64,000 nucleotides of DNA from JALZKA01 sp963754045 (GCA_963754045.1 CAVWEN010000001.1:169478-233477); one strand, 5' to 3'. Shown: positions 1-8,756, counted from the stretch's first letter. The notes: a model not told the origin generated them from the letters alone. A program made the numbers and translations.

Positions 1-1
1 G

Positions 2-448
2 ATGGGCGGCAAGCTCACCTTCCCCGGCGGCGGCGTCTACCACGCCACCAAGCACTCGCTCGAAGCTCTCTCCGACGCGCTTCGCTTCGAGGTAGCCGGC
101 TTTGGAGTGGGCGTCGTATTGATTCAGCCGGGGCTCATCACCACCTCTTTCGGCGACACCGCCGCCAGCTCCGTGGCAACCGGTGCCCCGGATGAGGGGC
201 CCTACGGCAAGTTCAACGCAACCGTCGCCAAGGCCACGGCCGAGGTCTACAAGGGACCGATGGCGAAGCTCGGGGGCGGCCCGGACGCCGTTGCGAAGGT
301 GGTTGAGAAGGCCATCACCGCGCGCAATCCGAAGCCTCGATACAAGGTCACGGCATCCGCTCGACTGGCGATGGGCCAGCGCGCGCTCGTGTCCGATCGG
401 ATCTGGGATCGGGCGATGCGCGCCCAGTTTCCGCGACCCGGCGCCTGA
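2..448 (+). CDS. Short-chain dehydrogenase/reductase, C-terminal part
   Basis: C-terminal 148 residues of an SDR-family oxidoreductase; the beginning lies before the window. The catalytic Tyr-x-x-x-Lys pair is seen as YHATK (residues 13-17 of the visible part), and the family's PG motif follows as QPGLITT near residue 42. SDRs move hydride between NAD(P) and an alcohol, ketone or similar group. The N-terminal Rossmann glycine motif that would show cofactor preference is not visible, so the substrate and cofactor cannot be named. It stops 84 nt before the peptide transporter operon and is probably a separate unit. Confidence 0.85.
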   Translation: MGGKLTFPGGGVYHATKHSLEALSDALRFEVAGFGVGVVLIQPGLITTSFGDTAASSVATGAPDEGPYGKFNATVAKATAEVYKGPMAKLGGGPDAVAKVVEKAITARNPKPRYKVTASARLAMGQRALVSDRIWDRAMRAQFPRPGA

Positions 449-532
449 CCAACGACAGGTTTTCACAAGCTTTGCGCCTCGTCCGTTGCAGGCGCCGAGC
501 GGTGCGCCTGTACCGCCGCGTCATTTGGTTAG

Positions 533-2218
533 GTGGCCAGCACGATGCGACTCGGCAATCAGAGAGGCAAGCTGCCCGAGTGGGCGCTGGGAGCAACCTT
601 GGCTCTCGCGACGGCGACACTGGTCGCCGGCTGCGGAGCCGACGGCGAGGAGGAGTCCGGGCCGAGCGCGATCACGATCTCGCAGTCGGCTGCACCTGAC
701 TCGCTCGATCCGGCGATGACCTTCAGCGTCAACGTCTGGGAGGCGGAGTGGCTCGTCTACACCCCGCTGCTGACCTATCGCCACGAGGAGGGCGAGGCGG
801 GCTCGGAGCTGATTCCGGGGGTGGCCGACAAGCTGCCCGAGGTCTCCGACGATGGGCTCACCTACACGCTGACGATGCGCGACGACCTGACCTATTCGGA
901 CGGCACGCCCGCCGTTGCGAGCGACTTCGAGCACACGCTCAAACGGGTCTTCGTCCTCCAGTCACCGGGCACCTCGTTCTTCGAGGGCATCGATGGGGTC
1001 GAGGAGTTCCTCGAGGCCGACGATCCCCAAGCTGACATCAGCGGGATCGAGGCCGATGACGAGACGGGTGTGATCACGATCGAGCTGACCGCGGTCGACC
1101 CCTCCTTCGCGAACCTGCTGGCGATGAATTTCGTCGGCCTCGTGCCCAGCGATACCCCATTCGAGGAGCAGAGTCGCAAGCCGCCGCCCGGGATCGGCGC
1201 CTACGAGATCACTTCCACCGTGCCGAACCGCGAGTTCACGCTCGAGCGAGTCGAAGGCTTCGGCGAACTGGATATCACCGACGTCCCCGAGGGCAGCATC
1301 GAGACGATCACGACCAAGATCGTTGGCAACGCGTCCCGCCAGGCTCAGGACGTGCTCGACGGCGAGCTGGACTACATGCAGGACCCGCCCCCTGCAGACC
1401 TTCTGCCGACGGTCGAGGCCGACGCCGCGGACCGCTACGAGGATCACCCGACGATCTCCACCTACTACTTCTTCCTCAACACCGAGGCCGAGCCGTTCGA
1501 CGACCCCAGAGTGCGCGAAGCCGTCAATATCGGGCTCGACCGCCCCGCACTGGCTCGGCTCTACGGCGGGCTGCTCGCTCCCGGCTGCGCCTTCATCCCG
1601 CCCGGGATGCCGGGCTACGACGAGGCGCTCGACACAACCGAGTGCCCCTGGGGCGACCCGAACGCGGCCGGCGACGTGAAGGCGGCCCAGGAGCTGATCG
1701 AGGCGGCCGGCGCCGAGGGTGAGCCGGTTCAGGTCTGGGCGCCAACCGACGACCCGAGTCCCAAGGTCGCGACCGCCGTCGCCGACCAGCTCAGTGAAAT
1801 CGGCCTCGACGCCAAGCCCAACGTGGTCGGCGGCGCGACCTACTTCGGCACGGTCGGCAACGAGAAGACCGAGGCACAGGTTGGATTCGTCTCCTACTTC
1901 CAGGATTACCCGCACCCGCTCTCATTCTTCGGCCCGGTCTTCGGCGGCGGCTCGATCACCCCGCGAAACAACGCGAACCTCTCGAACGTGGACGACGAGT
2001 TCGTCAACTCTGAGATCGAGCGGCTCACCGGCGAGCCGGATCTGACGGCAGTCGCCGGCGAGTGGTCGGAACTCGACCGCCACGTGATCGAGAATGCCTA
2101 TATCGCGCCGTACGGACACCGGCGCCTGACCACCTTCTTCTCGGAGCGCATGAATCCTGAGGCGGCGATCTTCCATCCAAACTACGGCAACGACTACTCG
2201 AGCTGGGAGCTCGAGTAG
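533..2218 (+). CDS. Oligopeptide ABC transporter substrate-binding lipoprotein (SBP family 5)
   Basis: 561-residue extracellular solute-binding protein that would deliver peptides or similar ligands to the permeases downstream. The N-terminus has a hydrophobic signal segment ending in a lipobox (LVAGC, about residues 30-34), so it is expected to be lipid-anchored on the outer face of the membrane. The body matches the family 5 (DppA/OppA-like) pattern, including the early SLDPA motif and a central YYFFLNTEAEPFDDPRVREA segment. GTG at 533 is used here; an in-frame ATG at 545 is an equally good start. It is the first gene of a four-gene operon, and the next gene starts 8 nt after its stop. The ligand cannot be read from sequence. 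Confidence 0.9.
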   Translation: MASTMRLGNQRGKLPEWALGATLALATATLVAGCGADGEEESGPSAITISQSAAPDSLDPAMTFSVNVWEAEWLVYTPLLTYRHEEGEAGSELIPGVADKLPEVSDDGLTYTLTMRDDLTYSDGTPAVASDFEHTLKRVFVLQSPGTSFFEGIDGVEEFLEADDPQADISGIEADDETGVITIELTAVDPSFANLLAMNFVGLVPSDTPFEEQSRKPPPGIGAYEITSTVPNREFTLERVEGFGELDITDVPEGSIETITTKIVGNASRQAQDVLDGELDYMQDPPPADLLPTVEADAADRYEDHPTISTYYFFLNTEAEPFDDPRVREAVNIGLDRPALARLYGGLLAPGCAFIPPGMPGYDEALDTTECPWGDPNAAGDVKAAQELIEAAGAEGEPVQVWAPTDDPSPKVATAVADQLSEIGLDAKPNVVGGATYFGTVGNEKTEAQVGFVSYFQDYPHPLSFFGPVFGGGSITPRNNANLSNVDDEFVNSEIERLTGEPDLTAVAGEWSELDRHVIENAYIAPYGHRRLTTFFSERMNPEAAIFHPNYGNDYSSWELE

Positions 2219-2225
2219 GGACCCC

Positions 2226-3191
2226 GTGGGCTCCGGCCCACTGCGGATCGCCGCTGCACGGCTGCGCGGGGACCGGTGGGCGCTGGCGTTCGCGCTCCTC
2301 TTCGTCCTCCTTGTCCTCAGCACTCTCGCGGCGCCGCTGTGGTCCGAGCACGTCGCGCATCGGTCGCCGAGCGACACGGCGCGCTCGGACGAGACGGTCC
2401 AGACGGGCAACGGCGAGAAGCTGATCGTCAGCCTCAAGGGCCGGCCGATCGGGCCCACCTGGAGAGGCGAGTACTTCCTCGGCGCCGACCCGACCGGCCG
2501 CGACGTGATGGTCCGCCTCCTCTACGGCGGCCGCAACTCGCTGCTGATTGGGCTCGGGGCAGCGCTCGTGACCGTGCTGCTCGGCACGATGATCGGGCTT
2601 GTCGCCGGTTACGCCGGGGGCCGCATCGACGCAATCGCCCGGGGGGCACTCGACGCAGTCTGGGCTTTCCCGGCGATCCTGCTGGGGATCGCGCTCGGAA
2701 CCGCACTCTCGATCGGGGGCATCTCGGTGGGACCGATCGAGCTCGAGCCCGGCTCGCTGGCGATCCCGATTGGCGTGATCGCGATCGCCTACGTCCCCTA
2801 TCTCGCCCGGCCTGTGCGCGCCGAGGTGACCTCGCTGCGGACCCGGGCCTTCGTCGACTCGGCGCGGGTCATCGGCATGGGGCCGATCCGGGTGATGCGC
2901 AGCGAGATCCTCCCGAACATCGCCTCGACGCTGGTGATCTTCGTCCCGATCCTTGCGGCCAACGCGATCCTGCTCGAGGCCGCGCTGTCGTTCCTCGGCG
3001 CCGGCGTACAGGAGCCCGACACCTCGTGGGGGACGATGATCTCCGAAGGAGTGGATCGGATCATCACCGCGCCCCACCTCGCGGTCGCGCCCGGGCTGAT
3101 GCTGCTGGCGACCGTGCTCGCGCTGAACGTGATGGGCGAGGGTGTTAGGGACGCGCTCGATCCGCGCCGCCGAAAGCCGGTGGAGCGCTGA
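2226..3191 (+). CDS. Peptide ABC transporter permease (DppC/OppC-like)
   Basis: 321-residue inner-membrane permease. It has an N-terminal membrane helix (about residues 18-40), a soluble stretch, then the BPD_transp_1 core, with the EAA-type cytoplasmic loop near residues 213-231 (SARVIGMGPIRVMRSEILPN) that contacts the ATPase. The DPTGRD motif (about residue 92) is typical of DppC/OppC subunits. GTG start 8 nt after the binding-protein stop; its own TGA overlaps the ATG of the next permease at 3191, so the two subunits are probably translationally coupled. The usual gene order puts the DppB type first; here the order is reversed. Confidence 0.92.
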   Translation: MGSGPLRIAAARLRGDRWALAFALLFVLLVLSTLAAPLWSEHVAHRSPSDTARSDETVQTGNGEKLIVSLKGRPIGPTWRGEYFLGADPTGRDVMVRLLYGGRNSLLIGLGAALVTVLLGTMIGLVAGYAGGRIDAIARGALDAVWAFPAILLGIALGTALSIGGISVGPIELEPGSLAIPIGVIAIAYVPYLARPVRAEVTSLRTRAFVDSARVIGMGPIRVMRSEILPNIASTLVIFVPILAANAILLEAALSFLGAGVQEPDTSWGTMISEGVDRIITAPHLAVAPGLMLLATVLALNVMGEGVRDALDPRRRKPVER

Positions 3192-4150
3192 TGGCGCGGT
3201 TTGCGATCGGCCGGCTCGCCTCGATGATCCTCGTGCTGTTCGCCATCTCGATCGCGACCTTCGCGATCTTCAACGTCATCCCGAACGGGGACCCCGCCGC
3301 GCGGATGGCGGGCAGGGAGGCAAGCGATGCGGAGATCGAGATCATTCGCGAAGAGTGGGGCTTCGACGAGCCGGTTTACGCCCAGTACGCGACCGCGATG
3401 GGCAAGGTCGTCACCGGCGACGTCGAGTCCTACTTCACCGACTCGAACGTGTACGACGAAATCGGCCGCGGGCTACCGAGGACTCTCTCGCTCGCGTTCG
3501 GCGCCGCCGTGCTGTGGATGGTGCTCGGAGTCGGCCTCGGCGTGCTCGGCGCGCTGCGGGCCGGGCGCACCACGGACCGGGTGCTGGGGGCACTCGCCCT
3601 GGTCGGGCTCTCGATGCCGGCGTTCTGGCTCGGAGCGCTGCTCAGTCACTACCTGGGATTCAAGGCGAACCTGTTCCCGAACGGCGGCTACGTGGGGTTC
3701 TTCGACAACCCCGCCGATTGGCTCTGGCACCTCGTTTTGCCGTGGGCGACACTGTCGCTTCTGTTCGTGGGCGTCTACTCGCGCGTTGTGCGCGCCAGCG
3801 TCCTCGATGCTGCCGGGCAGGACTACGTTCGGGCCGCTCGGGCGAAGGGCATTACGGAGCGGCGCGTCGTCACCCGGCACGTCCTGCGCACGAGCCTGAC
3901 GGGGGTGGTCGCGCTGTGGGGCCTCGACGTGGGCGCGGTGCTCGGCGGAGGCGCGATCCTGACCGAGACTGTGTTCGACCTCGGCGGGGTCGGCCAATAC
4001 GCGGCGCAGTCGATCGACGACCTCGACCAGCCGGCCGTCCTCGTGGTAACGCTGCTCGCCGCGTTCTTCATCGTCGCGTTCAACGCGCTCACCGATATCG
4101 CCCAGGCAAAGCTCGACCCACGGGTTCGCGGCGAGGAGGGACCGGCGTGA
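3191..4150 (+). CDS. Peptide ABC transporter permease (DppB/OppB-like)
   Basis: 319-residue permease of the DppB type. It begins with an N-terminal helix followed by the family's FNVIPNGDPA motif (about residues 27-36), a periplasmic loop, and a five-helix core carrying the EAA loop (YVRAARAKGITERRVVTRHV, about residues 212-231). The ATG overlaps the stop of the preceding permease and the gene ends by overlapping the GTG of the ATPase at 4147-4150. With its partner it forms the transmembrane channel for peptide uptake. Confidence 0.92.
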   Translation: MARFAIGRLASMILVLFAISIATFAIFNVIPNGDPAARMAGREASDAEIEIIREEWGFDEPVYAQYATAMGKVVTGDVESYFTDSNVYDEIGRGLPRTLSLAFGAAVLWMVLGVGLGVLGALRAGRTTDRVLGALALVGLSMPAFWLGALLSHYLGFKANLFPNGGYVGFFDNPADWLWHLVLPWATLSLLFVGVYSRVVRASVLDAAGQDYVRAARAKGITERRVVTRHVLRTSLTGVVALWGLDVGAVLGGGAILTETVFDLGGVGQYAAQSIDDLDQPAVLVVTLLAAFFIVAFNALTDIAQAKLDPRVRGEEGPA

Positions 4151-5796
4151 GCGGCAAGGCGCTCCTGAGCGTCCGCGGCCTCGATGTCGTCCTGCGCGGA
4201 GAGCGTGGCGACGTGCACGCGGTTCGAGACATGTCATTCGAGCTCGCTCGCGGCGAGGTGCTGGCGATCATCGGCGCATCGGGCGCGGGCAAGAGCATGA
4301 CCGCGAGCGCGATCGCCGGGCTCGCGCCACCGACCGCGAGGGTCGCCGGAACGGCGGCGTTCGATGGGATCGACCTACTGGACGCGGCACCGGCGGCGCT
4401 GCGGAGCGTGCGGGGCAGCCAAATCGCGTTCGCGTTCCAGGACGCCCCGGGAGCGCTCAACCCGGTGATGAGGATCGGCGCCCAGATCGCCGAGCAGCTC
4501 GGCGCCCACGGCTCGCCGCTACGCGGTCACGGCGAGCAGGTGCTCGAGCTGCTGCGCAGTGCCGGCGTGGAAGACGCGGCGCGGGTCGCCCGCGCGTTCC
4601 CGCACGAACTCTCCGGCGGGCTCGCACAACGGGCGCAAATTGCGATGGCCGTGGCGCTGGGGCCGGAGCTGCTGATCGCCGACGAGCCCACCAGCGCCCT
4701 CGACGTGAGCGTGCAGGCGGAGATCCTCGGACTGCTCCGCTCACTTAACGAAGAGCGGGGCATGGCGATCCTGCTGATCACCCACGACCCCGAGATCGTC
4801 GCGGAGTTGGCCACTCGGGTGCTCGTGATCGACGGGGGCGAGTTGGTGGAGGAAGGGTCCACGGGGCGCATCCTGAGCGCCCCGAGCCACCCGAGCACCC
4901 GGGACCTCCTCACGGGCGTCGCCCCGCCCCGCCCCCCGCGAACGTCGCTCGCGGGGGGGCATAGTGCCCACTCAGCAACGTCCCGTGAGGGGGAGCGGGA
5001 GCCGTTGCTCGAGGTCGAGGGGTTGGTCAAGCGGTTTCGGGGGCGCCGTTCGTGGCGAGGTGGCGCCGAGGGTGTCACCGCGGTTGATGGTGTCTCGTTT
5101 TCGGTCGCGCCAGGTGAGACGTTCGCAGTGGTGGGCGAGTCGGGCTCGGGCAAGACGACCCTCGCGCGCTCGATCGTCGGCCTGGAGCACGGAGAAGCCG
5201 GTTCGATCGCCTACGACGGAAGCGCGTTACGGCCGCTCGGCAACGCTCGTCGCGGCTTCGATGCGCCGCAGATGGTCTTCCAGGACGCGGCCGGAGCGCT
5301 CAATCCGCGCAAGACCGTCGCACAGATCGTGGGTGACCCCCTGATCGTCCGCGGCGAGCGCGCGGCCGCCTCCCTGGTCAACGACCTGCTCGAACGGGTG
5401 GGCCTTGAGCCGGCGCATGCCGGGCGCTTCCCGCACGAGCTCTCGGGCGGGCAGCGCCAGCGGGTCGGAATCGCCCGGGCCCTGTCGGTCCGCCCACGGC
5501 TGATCGTCGCTGACGAGCCCGTTTCGGCGCTGGACGCGGCTGTCCAGGCCCAGGTGATGGCACTGCTGGACGAGCTTCGCGATCAGCTCGGCCTGGCGTG
5601 CGTACTGATCGCTCACGACCTAGGCCTGGTGCGCCGCAGCGCCGACCGGGTGGCGGTGATGCAAGCCGGCAGGTTCGTCGAGGTGGGAGCCGCGAGCGAC
5701 GTACTTGCACGCCCGAGCCATCCGTACACGCATGCGCTGCTCGCTGCCGAGCCGCGGCGTGCGGCCGAACTGATCGCAGGCCCTACGGCGAGCTGA
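4147..5796 (+). CDS. Fused double ATP-binding protein of peptide ABC transporter (DppD-DppF type)
   Basis: 549-residue protein with two complete ABC ATPase domains that energise peptide import. Domain 1: Walker A GASGAGKS (residues 43-50), signature LSGGLAQR (about 155), Walker B LLIADEP. Domain 2: Walker A GESGSGKTT (about 328), signature LSGGQRQR (about 432), Walker B LIVADEP. The GTG at 4147 overlaps the upstream stop; the same frame is open far upstream, but that part is antisense-like shadow. The interdomain linker (about residues 258-281, DNA 4920-4990) is Pro/Arg/Ser/Gly-rich and contains one copy of a 44-bp palindromic repeat found elsewhere in the window (4940-4983). Fused DppDF proteins are common in actinobacteria. 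The end overlaps the convergent VOC gene by 14 nt. Confidence 0.93.
   Translation: MSGKALLSVRGLDVVLRGERGDVHAVRDMSFELARGEVLAIIGASGAGKSMTASAIAGLAPPTARVAGTAAFDGIDLLDAAPAALRSVRGSQIAFAFQDAPGALNPVMRIGAQIAEQLGAHGSPLRGHGEQVLELLRSAGVEDAARVARAFPHELSGGLAQRAQIAMAVALGPELLIADEPTSALDVSVQAEILGLLRSLNEERGMAILLITHDPEIVAELATRVLVIDGGELVEEGSTGRILSAPSHPSTRDLLTGVAPPRPPRTSLAGGHSAHSATSREGEREPLLEVEGLVKRFRGRRSWRGGAEGVTAVDGVSFSVAPGETFAVVGESGSGKTTLARSIVGLEHGEAGSIAYDGSALRPLGNARRGFDAPQMVFQDAAGALNPRKTVAQIVGDPLIVRGERAAASLVNDLLERVGLEPAHAGRFPHELSGGQRQRVGIARALSVRPRLIVADEPVSALDAAVQAQVMALLDELRDQLGLACVLIAHDLGLVRRSADRVAVMQAGRFVEVGAASDVLARPSHPYTHALLAAEPRRAAELIAGPTAS
4940..4983 (+). repeat. 44-bp dispersed palindromic element, copy 1 (inside coding sequence)
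   Basis: Left arm GAACGTCGC (4940-4948), 26-nt spacer, right arm GCAACGTCC (4975-4983), the right arm differing at two positions from the perfect arm GCGACGTTC of the two other copies. The spacer shares the G-run followed by ATAG-GC with copy 2 read on the opposite strand (17 of 26 positions by eye). It also sits within a larger GC hairpin (CCCCCGCGA and TCGCGGGGG). It lies in the linker between the two ATPase domains of the peptide transporter. Confidence 0.6.
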
Positions 5797-6526
5797 CGGT
5801 GACCTCGATACCGTCCGGATCGAGGTGGAGGCCCAGCTCGGGGCCCGCCAGCCGCAACTCGTAGCCGGCGAGGCCCGGACTGTCTTCGGGCGGCGGTGAC
5901 CCGCCCAGGCTGTGCCACGTGTTCGCGCCGACGTGGTGGTGGTACCCGCCGTCGGCGAGAAAGGCTGCCGCGGGGCCGAAGCGCGCGCGCAGCGAGAGCC
6001 CCAGGACCTCGCCGTAGAAGGCGATCGTGCGCTCGACGTCGGCCACCATGAGGTGGATGTGCCCGATGTCGGGGCCGCCGGAAGCATCCTCGCCGGCCTC
6101 GTCCCGCAGAGCCTGGAGATCGAGCGGCCAGGTGCCCATGGCGACGGCCCCGTCCGGCTCGATCGACCACTCGACGAATGGCCGGTCGCGGTAGAGCTCG
6201 ATCCCATTCCCCTCGGGGTCGGCGAAGTAGACCGCCTCGGAGACGCCATGGTCGCTGGCGCCCTGGAACTCGGGTGCCAGTGCCATCGTCCGATTCACGG
6301 CGGCTCCTAGCGAGGCGCGGTCGGGGTAGCGAAAGGCCGTGTGAAACAGGCCGGTGGAGTTCGGTGGCGGCTTCGCACCCGAGACCGGCTCGATCCTCAA
6401 CAGCTCGGAGCCCGCTCTGAGGCCGATCGCGGGCTCGTAGAAGGCACGCAGGCGTTCCGGATCCCTGGCGCGCAGGGTGACCGACGCCACGACGGAATCG
6501 AAGAGGTGATCAGGCGGCGCGCCCAC
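5783..6526 (-). CDS. VOC-family protein, catechol 2,3-dioxygenase-like (two glyoxalase modules)
   Basis: 247 residues with two vicinal-oxygen-chelate modules. Module 1 (about 8-125) contains LFHTAF and NGIELYRD; module 2 (about 150-245) contains GHIHLMVADV, GYHHHVGANTW and a C-terminal YELRLAG. The His-His-Glu set in module 2 matches the metal-binding residues of the CatE/YfiE-like extradiol dioxygenase group. These proteins bind a divalent metal and cleave catechol-type rings or process related substrates; the true substrate is unknown. It is transcribed towards the peptide operon, with the two genes overlapping tail to tail, and lies 9 nt downstream of the peroxiredoxin stop, so the two probably share a transcript. 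Confidence 0.85.
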   Translation of the reverse strand: MGAPPDHLFDSVVASVTLRARDPERLRAFYEPAIGLRAGSELLRIEPVSGAKPPPNSTGLFHTAFRYPDRASLGAAVNRTMALAPEFQGASDHGVSEAVYFADPEGNGIELYRDRPFVEWSIEPDGAVAMGTWPLDLQALRDEAGEDASGGPDIGHIHLMVADVERTIAFYGEVLGLSLRARFGPAAAFLADGGYHHHVGANTWHSLGGSPPPEDSPGLAGYELRLAGPELGLHLDPDGIEVTVSSP

Positions 6527-6535
6527 CGGGATCGG

Positions 6536-7195
6536 CTACTTCGGTTGTGGAACGATGCGCAGCCAGGGTCGCGGCGCTTCCCACCCGTCCGGATAGGTCT
6601 CCTTGGCCTGCTCGTCGGAGACCGAGCCGGCGATGATCACGTCGTCACCCTGCTGCCACTGGGCCGGGGTGGCGACTTTATGATTGGCGGTGAGCTGCAG
6701 CGAGTCGATCACCCGCAGCACCTCGTCGAAGTTGCGCCCGGTCGTCATCGGATAGACCAGGATCAGCTTTACCTTCTTGTCGGGCCCGACCACGAACACG
6801 TTGCGGACTGTCTCGTTGTCCGCCGGCGTCCGCTCCGTCGGGTCACCGGACACATCGGCCGGCAGCATCCCGTACAGCTTCGCGACTTCGAAGTCCGAGT
6901 CGGCGATGATCGGGTAGTTGGGGGCGGTTCCCTGGGTCTCGGCGATGTCCTCGGCCCACTTGGCGTGATTCTCGATCGGATCCACCGAGAGGCCGATGAT
7001 CTTGACGCCGCGCTTGTCGAACTCGGGCTTGATCGAGGCCATGTAGCCGAGCTCGGTCGTACACACTGGGGTGAAGTTGCGGGGATGGGAGAACAGGACC
7101 GCCCAGCCATCGCCGATCCAGTCGTGGAAGTCGATCGAGCCCTCCGTGGTCTCAGCCTGGAAGTTGGGCGCCTCGCCGCCGATCTGCAATGCCAT
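6536..7195 (-). CDS. 1-Cys peroxiredoxin (Prx6 type)
   Basis: 219-residue thiol peroxidase that reduces hydrogen peroxide and organic hydroperoxides. The peroxidatic cysteine is Cys45 in the PRNFTPVCTTE motif, and the long C-terminal extension with YPMTTGRNFDE and the WQQGDDVI segment is typical of the Prx6 subgroup. There is no classical resolving cysteine near the C-terminus. The ATG at 7195 is chosen over upstream in-frame codons because a GGAGGA ribosome site stands 7 nt before it and the homologous core (IGGEAPNF) starts just after. It is upstream of the VOC protein on the same strand. Confidence 0.92.
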   Translation of the reverse strand: MALQIGGEAPNFQAETTEGSIDFHDWIGDGWAVLFSHPRNFTPVCTTELGYMASIKPEFDKRGVKIIGLSVDPIENHAKWAEDIAETQGTAPNYPIIADSDFEVAKLYGMLPADVSGDPTERTPADNETVRNVFVVGPDKKVKLILVYPMTTGRNFDEVLRVIDSLQLTANHKVATPAQWQQGDDVIIAGSVSDEQAKETYPDGWEAPRPWLRIVPQPK

Positions 7196-7288
7196 TGATG
7201 TGCTCCTCCGATTCGAAAGACGGTGGACAGCAAAACGTAGCGATGCGGTGAGCTTGACGGCCGCCGACATGGGGCTCCTCGAAACGAC

Positions 7289-8101
7289 CTAGAGCCCCGG
7301 CGGATGGCGGGCGACGTAGCCGTCGGGATAGGGCAGCTCTGCGTGCCACTTGGGTCCGGTGCCGCGCTGCTCGCCGACGGTGTCCCAGCGAAGCCCCGCG
7401 ATGACCACGTATGTGTGACCGGGATTCGCATAGACGGTGATCCACTTCCCGCGTCCGGGCTCGCCCCAATCCATCAGCGCGCTCGAATCGACCGGTGACC
7501 CGAGCAGCCCGCCGCCGCCGAGCGCGTAGCTGACGGCGCCGGAGCAGTCATAGCCGCGGTCGTTCCACGACCCGTGGCCACCGCCCCAGATGTAGGGTCG
7601 GCCGACGATGGCGTTGGCGGCGTTGATGGCGCGCTCAATCTCGTACGGGGCTCCGGCGGGGGCGATCGCGGTGCGGCCGAGGAGGAAGGCGCTGCGCTCG
7701 GGCGGCAGACCGTTGGCGCCGCTCATCGTCAGCGCGTCAATTCCGCGGCCCGGGTTTCTCGGCTCGTCGAAGGTTCCGTTGTCGCCGGCGCTTGCCGGCA
7801 GCATCCCACCGGGACCGCGCTCGAGTTCGGCCCGCTGTTCCTTGCGCTTCGCTGCCGCGAGCGCGGCGGACCTCGCCTCTCGCGCTTCGGCGACCTCATC
7901 AGGCGAGGCGGAGGCGTACCGGATCGAGTCGGTCGGGGCGGTCTCCGCAGCTTGCGCAACGGTTGACGCCGAAGCATTGGAGGCAGGCCCCGAGTCGGGG
8001 TCCTCGTTCGAGCGTGAGATCAGCACCCCGCCCGCGATGGCGCCGACGATTGCGACCAACGCAAGCGCGGTCGTGCGTGTTGGCAAGTGCACTCGATCCA
8101 T
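7289..8101 (-). CDS. Secreted NlpC/P60-like cysteine hydrolase
   Basis: 270 residues. An N-terminal membrane or signal segment (about residues 9-29, LALVAIVGAIAGGVL) precedes an Ala/Glu-rich, probably helical stretch (about 40-100) and a C-terminal NlpC/P60-type domain. The nucleophile is Cys186 in YDCSGAV and the catalytic His is probably His229 in NPGHTYVVI. The GRPYIWGGGH segment before the Cys is typical of the fold. NlpC/P60 enzymes cleave peptidoglycan stem peptides. The spacing to His and the absence of SH3 or LysM modules make this a short, divergent member, so cell wall cleavage is inferred, not shown. Confidence 0.75.
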   Translation of the reverse strand: MDRVHLPTRTTALALVAIVGAIAGGVLISRSNEDPDSGPASNASASTVAQAAETAPTDSIRYASASPDEVAEAREARSAALAAAKRKEQRAELERGPGGMLPASAGDNGTFDEPRNPGRGIDALTMSGANGLPPERSAFLLGRTAIAPAGAPYEIERAINAANAIVGRPYIWGGGHGSWNDRGYDCSGAVSYALGGGGLLGSPVDSSALMDWGEPGRGKWITVYANPGHTYVVIAGLRWDTVGEQRGTGPKWHAELPYPDGYVARHPPGL

Positions 8102-8163
8102 TGTGCCTCATTCGCCCTCGGGCATGATCAATCAAACCCACCGATTAGATTTGGCCGATCTAG

Positions 8164-8191
8164 CGGAGGGGAAGGGATTCGCACCCTCGAA
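8164..8191 (-). repeat. Degenerate tRNA-Ser 3' end fragment
   Basis: On the minus strand this repeats the acceptor 3' strand and T-arm of tRNA-Ser(CGA) (CCCCTCCG preceded by a GAGGG stem and CCCTT), with the T-loop changed to TGCGAAT. Homology to the intact gene at 11099-11187 stops soon after the T-arm. It is read as a remnant of tRNA-targeted integration, more decayed than the copy at 10279-10335. Confidence 0.5.
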
Positions 8192-8249
8192 CAACACTGC
8201 TCGAGCTCACGGAGGTGGGCCTGGGAGGTGGCGCTGGGGCCCTTCACCG

Positions 8250-8360
8250 CACCCACCTATTCACGGATAAACAAACAACCGGCCTAGCCCTGCCTCGGAT
8301 CGAGGTTGTGGTTTGACCGCGCAGCTACTCCGACAATCCGGCGGCTTCCAGGGCTTCGGC
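8250..8360. repeat. Direct repeat unit A (with 8757-8866)
   Basis: The stretch 8281-8360 matches 8787-8866 almost base for base, and both are preceded by a CACCCA...CACGGATA segment. The repeat covers the 3' ends of the two SnoaL-like genes and their downstream DNA. A second matched block, 8711-8746 and 9212-9247, covers their 5' ends. Together they show that a unit of about 500 bp was tandemly duplicated. Confidence 0.7.
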
Positions 8361-8726
8361 GCGGTCTGTGAACGTCTCGACTCGCATCACCGTTGCCTTC
8401 CGCAGCCAGACCACGACGGCGATTCGAGTCGAGTCGCTTGCCCCGCTCCCTCTGCCGGTCCATACGGCTTGGGCCGAAAACACCACCGCCGCTCCCGCGT
8501 CGCGGAACTCATCCTGCAGGACTTGGAACGATTTGTAGGCATCCTCGATCGCCTTGAAGTATTCGTAGACGCCCGTTTCCCCGCGAAAAGCACCACCCGA
8601 CTCGATCCCGGCGAAGATCGAGCGAAACTCGATATCCGGATCGGAGAGGTCGAGCAACCCCTCGATGTCCCGCCGGTTGTAGGCCTCGAGCCAGCCCCTC
8701 ACCACTTCTACGTTCTCCTCCGACAT
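8325..8726 (-). CDS. SnoaL-like / NTF2-fold protein, copy 1
   Basis: 133-residue nuclear transport factor 2-fold protein. It begins MSEENVEVVRGWLEAYNRRD and ends EALEAAGLSE. The alternating acidic and hydrophobic pattern, DIEGLLDLSDPDIEF and the terminal beta strands (AVVFSAQAVWTG) are typical of the SnoaL_2 family. Such proteins are either small cyclases/hydratases or ligand-binding folds; no function can be given. The ATG at 8726 is used because it aligns with the paralogue immediately upstream (8831-9229). The longer in-frame extension to 8888 overlaps that paralogue and is not supported. Confidence 0.75.
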   Translation of the reverse strand: MSEENVEVVRGWLEAYNRRDIEGLLDLSDPDIEFRSIFAGIESGGAFRGETGVYEYFKAIEDAYKSFQVLQDEFRDAGAAVVFSAQAVWTGRGSGASDSTRIAVVVWLRKATVMRVETFTDRAEALEAAGLSE

Positions 8727-8756
8727 CGCCCGCGCAGTATCGCGCAGTGCCTCCCC

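Noticed and set aside
2025..3077. 350-codon open frame on the minus strand
   Set aside because: Antisense to the DppC-type permease; low-complexity charged sequence.
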